Source: Stentor coeruleus (lineage: Eukaryota; Ciliophora; Heterotrichea; Heterotrichida; Stentoridae). From it: DNA of 64,000 bases. The position numbers and the translations under genes are program-made. Positions 30,405-40,519 of the stretch are shown here, one piece after another. The notes under the pieces are model-generated. The model made no database searches and was not told where the DNA came from. It worked only from the letters and a program-made list of their open reading frames with translations. The stretch is taken from positions 1 through 64,000 of the forward strand of contig MPUH01000234.1 of the NCBI GenBank assembly GCA_001970955.1, read 5' to 3'. Every line of letters starts with the position of its first letter. Positions within the stretch are counted from its first letter, which is position 1.

Positions 30405-33400
30405 ATGATCGTAACTCCTCAAAGTATTCAAACAAAACATATCTTTGGACTGAAATCTGATACAAACGGCACAGTGTTTCATATTGATGAACAGAAAGTT
30501 ATCTATTCCGCAGGGCATAATGTAGTTATTTATAGTCCTGAAGAGAAATTACAACAATTTTTTCCAGGTTTGGGGATTTCATTAGGAATAACCGCAATAA
30601 CCTTATCACCTTTAAGAAGACATTTAGCTGTAGCAGAGAAATCTGAACCAGCAGTAATTGTTGTTTATGATACACATACTCAAAGAAAAAAGCGGCAAAT
30701 GAGCACTCAAGATGTTCAAAGTACAGAGTATATAAGCTTAGCTTTTGCCCCGGGACAAGAAAATAAGTATTTGATTTCATTAGGAGGACCACCTGATTGG
30801 ATTTTAGTGTTTTGGCAATGGGAAAGACCTCGAGTTCAAGCTTTTATTCAGGTTTCAAATAGCAATCCTGCTTATTTAGCATCTTTTAACCTTTTGGATT
30901 ATAACAATGGGATTATTGTTACAGGTAATGATTTATTCCGATGGTATAAACCTTTAGAAACTTCATTAAAACCTCAAGCTACAGATATTCATGGTAAAAA
31001 TGAAGACTTATCTACAAATTACTTATCACATAGTTGGATAAAAGATGGAAGGCTTATTGTTGGTACAGATAAAGAAGAAATTTTGATTTTAGACTCAAAT
31101 TGTGAGTTTTTAGGGTATTTTAAAATACCTATAGATGGTTTTCAAGTAACTTCTTTATTATATTTTGAAAAAGGCTTTTTGGTTGGAGGGAATAAAGGAA
31201 GGGTGTTGATTTTTGATTCTTATGGTGATGAGAGAAAGCCTGATTATAAACAGAGGCCTAGGATTATTACTGTAGCACATCATGAAAAACAGGTTGTTGG
31301 AAGTGTTAAAGCGCTTAGTTTGTCTTTTCAGACTGAGGAAAATTTGGTTGTTGCTTTGGATACTAGTCAGTTGTTTTCAATTGATTTTAATTCGATGAAT
31401 GAAGAAGCTTTACCGCTTAGTCATAATTTCCATAATGGGGCAATTACTGGTTTAGATGTTTGTATTAGGAAACCTTTAGTTGTCACTTGTGGTAGTGATA
31501 ACTCGGTGAGGATTTGGAATTATATTGAGAGAAGTTTGGAAGTTTATGAGTTTTATAATGAAGAACCTTTTAGTGTTGCCTTTCATCCTAGTGGCTTTCA
31601 TATTGTTGTGGGGTTTGCTGATAAACTAAGGATGCTTAATGTGTTTAATAAGACTATAGAAAGATATAAAGACATAACAATCCGAGCCTGCAGCGAGGTA
31701 CGTTTCAGTAACGGTGGGCATCTTTTTGCTGCAGCAATCGGTAACTACATAAAAGTGTTTAATTTCTACACCGGAGAAAATCCTCCAAACATGGAATACA
31801 AAAGTCATTCAGGTAAAGTTAGATCAATCTACTGGTCCGATGACGATTCTTCATTTGTTAGCGCAGGTCAAGATGGTATAATATACGAATGGAAACTATA
31901 TTCAAGTAGTGGTATTTTACATCCTCAAGAATATCATCATAAAGGTGTAACATATAGTTCTATTATATTTACATCAGAAATTGTTGATGATCATAAAAAA
32001 GATAAATCCCGAGAAGAAGATTTAAGAAAAATTTATGCTGTTGGTAATGATCGTTTATTAAAAGTTTTACCTCCAAGTGAAGATTTCCCATTTAAAGAAA
32101 CTGATGGGATTGTTGGTCAGATAACAATATCAAGATCAGGTAAATTATTATTTGCAGGGTATAATGATTCAAAAAAAACAGGAGCTGTTCGATGTTATAA
32201 ACTCCCATCTTTTACTGGAGAAGACATTGAGTATCAGGGTCATGCAAAAGGTATTGAAAGGATGAGGGTGAGTTTTGATGACTCTTTTCTCTTTACTGTA
32301 AGCCAAGATGGTACTTTAATAATATGGGATATCAAAGATCGTGATGTCCGCACAGCTCGTCGGGACAAAGATCTTTCTTCAATGCTTTTTTCTGAAGAAA
32401 TCCTCATAACCGCAAATGAAATCGAAGAACTTCATCAATTAATTGAAACTCTTAGAACAACTAATCGTGATATGGTCACAAATAACAAAATGCAATACGA
32501 AATGAATATCCAAGATCGTGATGACCTAATTGATAAACTTAGAGAACAATTAACTAATGATGCTCAACAAGATAAAAACAAATACGATTCTTTAAATGAA
32601 AGCAAACGAGAAATTGAAGGACAATATGAAGAAAAAATCCGTAATCTTAAAGAAAAATATGAAAACGAAAAACAAGAAATCGAAACAAAACAACAACAAA
32701 ATTTCATGGTTGAAGTTGGAAGGTATCAGGAATTATCACGTGAAAAAGAAATGGAAAGCAAAGCTGCTGATGAGAAAATCAAGAATTTGGAAAAAGAACA
32801 TTCAGGACTTTTGGATAAGCAAAAATATGAGTTTGAACAACAATTGAAGGAAGAAAAAATGGAAATTGAAAGATTAAAAAAGGAAAATGCTGACCAAAGA
32901 CGTAGATGTAGAATGATAGAACAACAATTAGAGGAAGAGAATAGCCAAGAAGTTATGGAGCATATAAAACAGAATGAAACTGATACGAGGTTGATAAAAG
33001 AAGAAAGTCTTAAAGCTAAAGGAAAATTATCAATGGCTAAACGTAAAGAAACAATGCTTAGGACAGAAAAAGATAGACTTGACGATGATTTAAAAGTAAA
33101 AAATGAGGAACTTGAAAGGCAAAAAGCGCAATCTGAATCGCAGAAGGATAAAATTAACAGACTGAAGAAAATGATTGAAGATAGAGAAAAGGAAATTGGC
33201 GATAGAGAGAAGAGAATCTATGAACTTAAACAAGAAATCCAGAATCTGGAAAAGTTTAAGTTTGTTTTAGACTACAAAATTCGTGAACTTAAACAAGAAA
33301 TCGGTCCTCGTGAAGAAGATATTTCGAAAATGAAAGAACAAACAAGCCAAATGGACAAAAAATTAAAATTCCTCAGTGGACTTAACGAGAATTTGGGTAA

Positions 33401-34004
33401 GTTTATGGAAGAACTCTGCAATCGTCAGACTAAAATGCAAAAAGATATCGGTGACCAAAGAATCCGTATAAGAGACACGACAAATAAAATCAAAGCTATG
33501 AAAAATGGTATATATGACTGTGCTCAAAGTATCCAAGACTATCCAAATCTTAAAGAACTCTTATTAAGGCTTTTTAATAAACACGTAAAAACTGAAGGAA
33601 AAGGTCAAGAGCCTGATACAGAAAAAGAGTTTGCAAGGCAATGCGAGTATTTACAGAATAGTATCGATACTTTAAGGTCTAAATTAAAAGAGGTTCAAGA
33701 AACTCATAATAGAGAAAAAATGCAACAAATGAAAGTTAATCAGGAATTGTTACAGGAAATATCAGAATTAAGAACCCAAAGAACTAAATTAAGTACTTAT
33801 AAAGGGAAATATGAACAATTAACTCAGAAAACTCAACAGAAAAGGAACCCAAGGGAAGAAGTGACTATTAAAGTGTTGGAAAAACAAAAAGAGGAGATTA
33901 AACAGATAAGAATGAAAATAAAAGAATTAGAAAAGGTTAGACCGGTTTCTGGAGGACGAATACCATTGCCACCTTTGGATACTGGGTCTTGGTCGCAGGA
34001 TTAA
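30405..34004 (+). CDS. CFAP57: CFAP57 (WDR65), ciliary WD40/coiled-coil protein
   Basis: A 1,199-residue protein, close in length to CFAP57 of other ciliated organisms. Residues 1-650 are WD40 repeats making two propellers, with phrases such as VTCGSDNSVRIWNY and SVSQDGTLIIWDIKD-type ends. Residues 660-1170 are a long coiled coil. The N-terminus (IFGLKSDTNGTVFHIDEQKVIYSAGHNVVIY) matches the family start. In Tetrahymena and Chlamydomonas this protein builds part of the axonemal inner dynein arm docking (I1/g/d adaptor). Intronless here. Confidence 0.9.
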   Translation: MIVTPQSIQTKHIFGLKSDTNGTVFHIDEQKVIYSAGHNVVIYSPEEKLQQFFPGLGISLGITAITLSPLRRHLAVAEKSEPAVIVVYDTHTQRKKRQMSTQDVQSTEYISLAFAPGQENKYLISLGGPPDWILVFWQWERPRVQAFIQVSNSNPAYLASFNLLDYNNGIIVTGNDLFRWYKPLETSLKPQATDIHGKNEDLSTNYLSHSWIKDGRLIVGTDKEEILILDSNCEFLGYFKIPIDGFQVTSLLYFEKGFLVGGNKGRVLIFDSYGDERKPDYKQRPRIITVAHHEKQVVGSVKALSLSFQTEENLVVALDTSQLFSIDFNSMNEEALPLSHNFHNGAITGLDVCIRKPLVVTCGSDNSVRIWNYIERSLEVYEFYNEEPFSVAFHPSGFHIVVGFADKLRMLNVFNKTIERYKDITIRACSEVRFSNGGHLFAAAIGNYIKVFNFYTGENPPNMEYKSHSGKVRSIYWSDDDSSFVSAGQDGIIYEWKLYSSSGILHPQEYHHKGVTYSSIIFTSEIVDDHKKDKSREEDLRKIYAVGNDRLLKVLPPSEDFPFKETDGIVGQITISRSGKLLFAGYNDSKKTGAVRCYKLPSFTGEDIEYQGHAKGIERMRVSFDDSFLFTVSQDGTLIIWDIKDRDVRTARRDKDLSSMLFSEEILITANEIEELHQLIETLRTTNRDMVTNNKMQYEMNIQDRDDLIDKLREQLTNDAQQDKNKYDSLNESKREIEGQYEEKIRNLKEKYENEKQEIETKQQQNFMVEVGRYQELSREKEMESKAADEKIKNLEKEHSGLLDKQKYEFEQQLKEEKMEIERLKKENADQRRRCRMIEQQLEEENSQEVMEHIKQNETDTRLIKEESLKAKGKLSMAKRKETMLRTEKDRLDDDLKVKNEELERQKAQSESQKDKINRLKKMIEDREKEIGDREKRIYELKQEIQNLEKFKFVLDYKIRELKQEIGPREEDISKMKEQTSQMDKKLKFLSGLNENLGKFMEELCNRQTKMQKDIGDQRIRIRDTTNKIKAMKNGIYDCAQSIQDYPNLKELLLRLFNKHVKTEGKGQEPDTEKEFARQCEYLQNSIDTLRSKLKEVQETHNREKMQQMKVNQELLQEISELRTQRTKLSTYKGKYEQLTQKTQQKRNPREEVTIKVLEKQKEEIKQIRMKIKELEKVRPVSGGRIPLPPLDTGSWSQD

Positions 34005-34126
34005 AAAATAAAGTCTTATTAGTTAATTTATATGACAGAAAATGTGGATTTTAAAGGGGTTTTTTATGATATTATATGATTATATTGGTGAATGTATAAT
34101 ATTATGTGTTGTAATTATTAAGATTT

Positions 34127-34729
34127 ATGCATAACTCAGCTTCTGAACATAACTTTTTGTTTATCCCAACGCTAAAACCTAAGACCAAGCAAGATAAAAA
34201 CGTTATGGGCACGGGGAAAAGCCAAACAGGTCAAGCTTTATCTCTTTTTAAAACTAAAATCAAGTCATTAAAAACTTTACCTAAACCGAAAAAGCTCATA
34301 AAACCTCTACATTCATCTAAATGCTTTATAACATATAGCCACTTAGGAATATCTCCACAGAAACCTATTATAAACATACATAAAAAGATTAAAAAAACTC
34401 AAAAGAAAAAAGAACCTGAAAATTATGAAAAAGATATTAAAGATGAGATTATATGTATAAGCAAACCTGTGGCTATACAGATACCTTTTAGAATCCCTGA
34501 TAAAAAAAATATATATTCTTCACAGTCAGCGAGAATACGTAAAGATATTGATTTTACACCATGTAAAATTACTAGGAATTATATTTTTTCTTCGATAGAT
34601 ACTAAAAAAAGGCAACAAGAGCTTCATGTGCAGATACCCTTAGATAAACTTATTGAACATTCAAATGAAAGTAAGATTTCTAGTTTGTCGTCTTCATTAC
34701 TTACAAGATTGCCAAGATATGTTAAATAA
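34127..34729 (+). CDS. Hypothetical basic protein, 200 residues
   Basis: Unrecognised. Strongly basic, with runs such as KPKKLIKP and KKIKKTQKKKEP, and no predicted membrane segment. It is probably largely disordered. The start is weakly placed: the ATG at 34127 follows ttaagattt. The clean frame and its placement between CFAP57 and SEC23, with 122- and 108-nt gaps, favour a real gene. Confidence 0.5.
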   Translation: MHNSASEHNFLFIPTLKPKTKQDKNVMGTGKSQTGQALSLFKTKIKSLKTLPKPKKLIKPLHSSKCFITYSHLGISPQKPIINIHKKIKKTQKKKEPENYEKDIKDEIICISKPVAIQIPFRIPDKKNIYSSQSARIRKDIDFTPCKITRNYIFSSIDTKKRQQELHVQIPLDKLIEHSNESKISSLSSSLLTRLPRYVK

Positions 34730-34837
34730 TATAATAAAATTAACTAGATCAAAATTGATAAGAGAAATTATTAGATTTTATTAACAATATTCTAGAGTTA
34801 TTATATAATGAGAGTATAAACATATTTATTAAGAAAT

Positions 34838-37078
34838 ATGATTGATGATTTGTATACTTTAGAAGCTCGAGATGGTATTAGATGCTCATGGAACATCTGG
34901 CCAAACAGTAAAGTTTCAGTAACACAAGACCTTATCCCAATCTCTTTAATCTATAGTCCTTTAAAAACGCATTCATCTAGACCATTAGTAGAATATGAGC
35001 CAGTCTTATGTCGGAAATGTAAATCTATTCTAAACCCTCTATGTCAAATCGAATTCTCATCAAAATCCTGGACTTGTCCAATCTGCTTAACAAATAATTT
35101 CTTCCCAACTCACTATAAATCTCACATTTCCCAAACTACACTTCCAACAGAACTCGCACCACAAAGTACAACAATCGAATACATCCTTGCAACAAAGCAA
35201 ATTTTCCCACCAGTTTTTATATTCCTCATCGACACTTGTTGCTCTTTAGAAGAACTCTCATATCAAAAATCATCTTTACAACAAATCCTAAATCTTCTTC
35301 CCTCAGAAAGTATTATCGGTTTAATATCATATGGTAAAAATGCTTATATATACAATTTATCAAATACAAATTCATATAAAAGTTATGTATTTAGAGGTGA
35401 TAAAATATATGATTTACAAATGATTAAAGATCAACTAGGATTATTAGGTAATGATTATAGGAAAATCTTAGATGGGGTAAGGAATTTTCTTATGCCAATT
35501 GGAGAATGTGAATTTATGGCAGATTGTATAGTTAAAAACTTAGAAAAAGATCAATGGCCTGTACTTACTGGATTTAGACCTTTAAGATGTATAGGGACAG
35601 CTTTATTTTTAGCTATAACTTTATTAGAAATTGCATATAGTAAATGTGGAGCCAGGGTTGTGGTTATGGCTGGTGGGGCCGCCAGCCATGGTCCTGGGAA
35701 AATTGTTGGAGAACAACTTGTGGATGTGATAAGAACACAATTTGATTTAAAAAATGGAAATAATCAGTATTATAAAGATGCTAAAGGGTATTATGATAAT
35801 TTAGCTATGAAAGCTTGTTATAATGGGCATGCTATTGATGTGTTTTGCTGTGCAATTGATCAGATTGGGATATTAGAAATGAGGTCTTTATGTGAAAAAA
35901 CAGGAGGCTTTCTTGTGTTGACTGATACTTTTAAGTCTGATGTGTTTAGAATGTCTTTTAGAAAAATGTTTGATAGAGATGAAACTGGCGCACTTTTGAT
36001 GGGATTTAATGCGAATATAGTTCTTATGACTTCACAGGATGTTAAAATTAGCGGGGCCATCGGCCCCGGAGTACCATTAAAGAGTTGTTATGATAATGTT
36101 AGTGATATTGAAGTTGGTATGTCTAAGACTAATATGTGGCAAGTTGGGCATATAGACCAACATACAACTATAGGGTATTATTTAGATCTTAATAATACTG
36201 AACCTGAAAACACACGACCTTGGGCTTTTATCCAGTTTCAAACTAAATATCAACACCCTAGTGGTCATATAAGATTGCTTATTACTACAACTAAATTCCC
36301 ATATACATCAACTGCTAATGTTAGTAAAATACTCTCAGGTTTCGACCAAGAGACAGCTACAGTAATCATGGCTCGTCTAGCTACACACAAATCTCAATCA
36401 GAAAATACTATTGATATTCTTCGTTGGCTTGATAGATCTCTTATAAGACTAGTCAAAAAATTCTGTGATTACCAACAAGGCTTGCCCAATACTTTTCGTC
36501 TCTGTAAAGAACTTTCTTTATACCCACAATTCATGTTTCATCTACGTCGATCACAGTTTTTACAATCTTTCAACATATCTCCTGATGAAAAAACTTATTA
36601 TCATATATTACTCAATCGTGAAAATGTTACTAATTCCTTACTTATGATCCAGCCTGCATTATTACAATATTCTTTTGATTGTCCACAGGCTTTGCCTGTG
36701 GTTTTAGATTTAAGCTCTTTAAAAAAAGAAGTGATTTTATTACTAGACACTTTTTTCAATGTTCTAATTTGGCATGGTGAAACTATAACAAAATGGTCTA
36801 AGCTCGGCTATCATAACCAAGAAGGTTACGATCATTTCAAAAGCTTGCTTGAAATGCCAAGAGAAGATGCTCAGATTATATTAAACGACAGATTCCCTGT
36901 GCCAAAACTCCAAGAAACTGAAGTTGGTAAAGGCCCTGAAAGGTTCCTAAAAGCAAAAATTATCCCAACAAACATTCCTAAAAATGATACTATAACTGAA
37001 AGCCAAAGCTATTTAAGTGAAGATGTTTCATTTAAAGCATTCATGGATAGTCTTATACAATACACTGTTAACAAATAA
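34838..37078 (+). CDS. SEC23: COPII coat subunit Sec23
   Basis: A 746-residue Sec23, close to the usual 760-770. The start (EARDGIRCSWNIWPNSK) matches the family N-terminus. The zinc finger has CRKC near residue 57 and CPIC near 80. The trunk (vWA) domain follows from about 125, then the beta-sandwich and helical domains, and a gelsolin-like domain ending near 730. Sec23 is the GTPase-activating partner of Sar1 at ER exit sites. The catalytic Arg is expected near LRRSQF-type sequence or further upstream; I did not place it with certainty. It converges on the next gene with only 18 nt between stops. Confidence 0.95.
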   Translation: MIDDLYTLEARDGIRCSWNIWPNSKVSVTQDLIPISLIYSPLKTHSSRPLVEYEPVLCRKCKSILNPLCQIEFSSKSWTCPICLTNNFFPTHYKSHISQTTLPTELAPQSTTIEYILATKQIFPPVFIFLIDTCCSLEELSYQKSSLQQILNLLPSESIIGLISYGKNAYIYNLSNTNSYKSYVFRGDKIYDLQMIKDQLGLLGNDYRKILDGVRNFLMPIGECEFMADCIVKNLEKDQWPVLTGFRPLRCIGTALFLAITLLEIAYSKCGARVVVMAGGAASHGPGKIVGEQLVDVIRTQFDLKNGNNQYYKDAKGYYDNLAMKACYNGHAIDVFCCAIDQIGILEMRSLCEKTGGFLVLTDTFKSDVFRMSFRKMFDRDETGALLMGFNANIVLMTSQDVKISGAIGPGVPLKSCYDNVSDIEVGMSKTNMWQVGHIDQHTTIGYYLDLNNTEPENTRPWAFIQFQTKYQHPSGHIRLLITTTKFPYTSTANVSKILSGFDQETATVIMARLATHKSQSENTIDILRWLDRSLIRLVKKFCDYQQGLPNTFRLCKELSLYPQFMFHLRRSQFLQSFNISPDEKTYYHILLNRENVTNSLLMIQPALLQYSFDCPQALPVVLDLSSLKKEVILLLDTFFNVLIWHGETITKWSKLGYHNQEGYDHFKSLLEMPREDAQIILNDRFPVPKLQETEVGKGPERFLKAKIIPTNIPKNDTITESQSYLSEDVSFKAFMDSLIQYTVNK

Positions 37079-37096
37079 CTAATTTTTTTTTTTAGG

Positions 37097-38068
37097 TTAA
37101 CCTTGATTACGTTTGCTAATAATAATAGACATCAACCTATTTGAAGCAATAGCTGTATTTCCATATTTCTTGAATTTTCTTCTAACATTATATTCTCTGA
37201 TTTTATTAGCCACATCAGGCATATTAATCTGTGGATTATTAGTTCCAACAATCCATGGATGGTTCATCATTTGTTTTGCTGTACAACGTTCTTTAGGGTT
37301 AACTTTAAGGCATTTTCTAATTAAATCCTTTGCGCTTTCTGATATATTATCCCAATAAGGTGAGGTAAATTCATATTTTCCAGTTTTGATTACCTCAAAA
37401 AGTGCTTCATTTGTATCTTCATTAAACGGAAGAAATCCACATAGCATTGTATATACAATAACACCTATACTCCAATAATCTACTTCTAAACCATATCCTC
37501 GACCTTGTAATATTTCAGGTGCTACATAACTAGGTGTACCACAAGCAGTAGTCATTAAATCATCATCATAAAATCTTGCCAAGCCAAAATCTGTGATTTT
37601 TACTATCCCATCCATATCAAAAGAACTATATAATAAATTCTCAGGTTTTATATCTCTATGAACAATACCCATATCATGACAATACTTTATAGCATCTATA
37701 ACTGGACGGATTGTCCAAGCTGCTTCTTGTTCGCTATAATGATCTTTTTCGACAATACGTTCAAAAACTTCACCACCCAGCATGATTTCCATAATGACAT
37801 GCAAAGTTTTTGGCTCATCGAAAAACTCGTATGCCCTCACGATGTTCGGGTGATCAACTTGAGATATTATTTCCACTTCTAAATGCATACTGTTCACTTC
37901 ATCTTGACTTAAAGTTTGCTTATCAATAGATTTAATAGCATATTCCTGTCCTGTAGCTTTATTGACTGCTCTGAACACTTTGCCGAAAGTCCCTTCTCCA
38001 ATTTGTTCAATCAGAGTATAGAAATTCCTCATGCTTTGTTCCTTAGTCTCTACTCTATGATAAGCCAT
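37097..38068 (-). CDS. CaMK-like protein kinase with autoinhibitory tail
   Basis: A 323-residue kinase. Key motifs: GEGTFGKV loop near residue 23, AIKSID Lys, VHRDIKPENLL, DFGLARF, CGTPSYVAPE and DYWSIGVI. After the kinase domain the tail reads IREYNVRRKFKK, which closely resembles the autoinhibitory/calmodulin-binding segment of CaMKI/II (KFNARRKLKG). No EF-hands. The inferred role is a calcium/calmodulin-regulated Ser/Thr kinase. Its ATG lies 26 nt downstream of the stop of the CDPK gene on the same strand, so the two could share a promoter or even a transcript. Confidence 0.88.
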   Translation of the reverse strand: MAYHRVETKEQSMRNFYTLIEQIGEGTFGKVFRAVNKATGQEYAIKSIDKQTLSQDEVNSMHLEVEIISQVDHPNIVRAYEFFDEPKTLHVIMEIMLGGEVFERIVEKDHYSEQEAAWTIRPVIDAIKYCHDMGIVHRDIKPENLLYSSFDMDGIVKITDFGLARFYDDDLMTTACGTPSYVAPEILQGRGYGLEVDYWSIGVIVYTMLCGFLPFNEDTNEALFEVIKTGKYEFTSPYWDNISESAKDLIRKCLKVNPKERCTAKQMMNHPWIVGTNNPQINMPDVANKIREYNVRRKFKKYGNTAIASNRLMSIIISKRNQG

Positions 38069-38094
38069 TACTATTACTTACAATATTATTCTAT

Positions 38095-39507
38095 TTATGC
38101 AGTAATCATTTCAACAATATCTTTATCAGTAATTTCATTACCTTGATCATCTTTATAATCAAGAAACCCAAAACCCCCTTCTAATTGATATTCTAAAAAA
38201 GATACCAAGTCTGAAATGATAATCCTACCAGAATTTTCTTTATCTAAAACTTCTAATATTGACCCAGTATGTCTTTTTAGGGTTTTACCATGTATTACCA
38301 AGCTTATAAATTCATAATATTCAAGTACCCCATTTGAATTCCAGTCAGCAATTTCCATAACTTTTTCTATATTGTCATTATCCCCAAAAAATTCTATAAG
38401 TTCTTGTTTGCTTATAACCCCATCAAAATTTTTGTCTATGTTTAGGAACATCATATGATAATCTGAGAGTTCATTTGATGGGACAACGTTTTTAACTGCC
38501 CAAAGTTTTAGAGCTTGGGTTAAAAAGTTTTTGAAAGTTTTTTGTTGGGATTTCAAAGCTGGAGGTACACGGGGTGAAAATAAGTATTTGAGGATCCAAG
38601 GGTGTCTACTTGCTTCTGATGCTGATATACGGGATTCTTGATAAGGGTCAAGGAGACATTTGAGGAAGTTTAGAAGCTCAGGTGTAGAATGATGTTCTTC
38701 GAAAATCTTGAAGTTTACGTTGTTGGATGTGATGTTTTTCATTATGTCTTTATCTGACTCTCCACCAAATGGGAAGTTTTGGGTCATTAGAGTATAAAGG
38801 ATAACTCCAGCTGACCAAACATCACATTTCTCATCATAAAATCCACTGATAACCTCAGGGGCCATATAATAAACCGTACCAGAAATACCTTTAAGTTTTT
38901 GTCCAGGCTTAAATCTTGTTGTTGTATCGAAATCAATAAGTTTCACTACCATATGCCCATCATTTTCTTCAATAAGAAAATTTTCAAGCTTAATATCCCT
39001 ATGGACAATATTATTACTATGCAAGTAAGCCAAAGCCGAAAAAATCTGTTTCATTATTTTCGCCGCAGTTTTCTCAGAAAATTTCCCATATTTGTCAAGT
39101 TTCGAATACAAATCCCCACTACTTATGTATTCCATGACTAAATAATAGCTGCAAGCGTCTTCGAAAAAATCGAAAATTTTCAGAATCGACGGATGGTCGA
39201 CCCTTTGCATGATTTTTACTTGAGTTTCTATGGACTTTTTCTTGACAAAATCAGAAGGGAGTCCTGCTTTCGAGACGACCTTTACAGCAAAGATTTTACT
39301 TGTTGAAAACTGCCTGCAGAGACGAATTTCCCCTATAAGCCCTGATCCAATCGGCCCTTTTAACAGTTTATATTCTGTTTGGAAATTTCGAAAGGGTGAT
39401 GGATTTATAAATGATATATCACCAAAGTCTCGAGTACTACAAAATGTTGCACTTCTTGTCACAACTTTATGTGCAGGACCAGTTTTAGATGAACATAAAC
39501 AACCCAT
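38095..39507 (-). CDS. Calcium-dependent protein kinase (CDPK), lipid-anchored
   Basis: A 470-residue kinase. The N-terminus MGCLC is a myristoylation/palmitoylation site. The kinase domain (residues 48-310) has VHRDIKLENFL, DFDTT in place of DFGTT (so the glycine of DFG is Asp) and GTVYYMAPE. The C-terminal region carries four EF-hand positions: DKNFDGVISKQE and DWNSNGVLEYYE look able to bind calcium, while DKENSGRIIISD and the last (with an inserted residue) are degenerate. Typical CDPK order of kinase, junction and EF-hands. The altered DFG is unusual and could affect activity. Confidence 0.9.
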   Translation of the reverse strand: MGCLCSSKTGPAHKVVTRSATFCSTRDFGDISFINPSPFRNFQTEYKLLKGPIGSGLIGEIRLCRQFSTSKIFAVKVVSKAGLPSDFVKKKSIETQVKIMQRVDHPSILKIFDFFEDACSYYLVMEYISSGDLYSKLDKYGKFSEKTAAKIMKQIFSALAYLHSNNIVHRDIKLENFLIEENDGHMVVKLIDFDTTTRFKPGQKLKGISGTVYYMAPEVISGFYDEKCDVWSAGVILYTLMTQNFPFGGESDKDIMKNITSNNVNFKIFEEHHSTPELLNFLKCLLDPYQESRISASEASRHPWILKYLFSPRVPPALKSQQKTFKNFLTQALKLWAVKNVVPSNELSDYHMMFLNIDKNFDGVISKQELIEFFGDNDNIEKVMEIADWNSNGVLEYYEFISLVIHGKTLKRHTGSILEVLDKENSGRIIISDLVSFLEYQLEGGFGFLDYKDDQGNEITDKDIVEMITA

Positions 39508-40101
39508 TTTAAAATTATAAATGTACCATTACTTTTTCATAAGTTAATTTTCATATGTATTTATTGAATTTTTATCAGAAAAGATTTTAATTTTTAGTTG
39601 CTTGAGGAAAGGTTTAATTAAAGGTTTGAGGTTGTAAGAAAAAGATTTGGTATGAAGGGGTTTTTTATTTTAGGCTTAGAGGGTTATGGGAAATATAGAG
39701 AGATTAGGGTGTTGTTGGAAGATTGAAGTTTGGCTTTGAAAGAATAGTTATAGGATTTTGTTTGGAAGATGATTAGTTTAGGATTTGATGAGTTTTTGTA
39801 GATATTGAAGTGAATTAAGGAAGAGGGTATGATTGAGGTTTTGCTAGGGAAAGTATCAGTTTATCAATAAAATCATTTCCCCACTTCAAATATTTTCCCC
39901 TAATCTTACATAAAAAATCCCCTAATCACCTTACAAAAATCAAAAACTCCCTTTCAGATACTGCCAAAAAATCCAAACTCCGTTCTGATATCATGAATTT
40001 CTAAACTTTTACCTCAATCCTACTCTTAACCACAAGACTAAACCAAACTCAGTCAATTTCCCCATTTCTATTAACAAATTTTTTTTTCCAATTATAAATC
40101 C
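39508..40101. promoter_or_regulatory. Divergent intergenic region with sharp GC-skew flip
   Basis: Between the CDPK start (minus) and the small basic protein start (plus). From about 39600 to 39850 the plus strand is rich in G with almost no C, and from about 39860 to 40080 it is rich in C with few G. The switch is abrupt near 39855. No frame is present. Confidence 0.6.
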
Positions 40102-40473
40102 ATGAGCCTAGAACTACCAGAATCCCCTTTGCCAGCCCCAGTCCCATTTGCTAAGCCAACCCTCGTAAAAGTGACCTTCATTCAACTAAAATCCCTCAAA
40201 TTCGAACGTGATCGAAAAAAAAGCCAAACAACTCGATGCCCAGCTCGTAGAAGCCCAACGAAAATAGAAAAAAAAATCCTCGAACTCAAAGACTATAAAA
40301 CTATCAATCTTGGGCTAACAAAAAATAAAAAGTCTTTATCAACAGCAAGATCTCCAGGGAAACTAGGCGACGAAGGTACTGTATCTAAAATAATCCCTCA
40401 CAAAATCATCGACCTCAAAAAAAAAGGTATCAACTTAAAACCAACACCTCTCAGCAAAAATAAACACCTTTGA
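40102..40473 (+). CDS. Hypothetical small basic protein, 123 residues
   Basis: Unrecognised. Pro-rich at the start (PESPLPAPVPFAKP), then Lys/Arg-rich with Ser-Pro sites (RRSPTK, ARSPGK), suggesting a disordered protein that could be phosphorylated by proline-directed kinases. It ends in TGA, one of the few TGA stops in the window. The ATG has the usual A-rich lead (attataaatccATG) and is preceded by a C-rich upstream region like other genes. Confidence 0.5.
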   Translation: MSLELPESPLPAPVPFAKPTLVKVTFIQLKSLKFERDRKKSQTTRCPARRSPTKIEKKILELKDYKTINLGLTKNKKSLSTARSPGKLGDEGTVSKIIPHKIIDLKKKGINLKPTPLSKNKHL

Positions 40474-40519
40474 ATTTGTTTTTTACTTATAAACTAGCTT
40501 ACATTTATTAATTTGAAAA

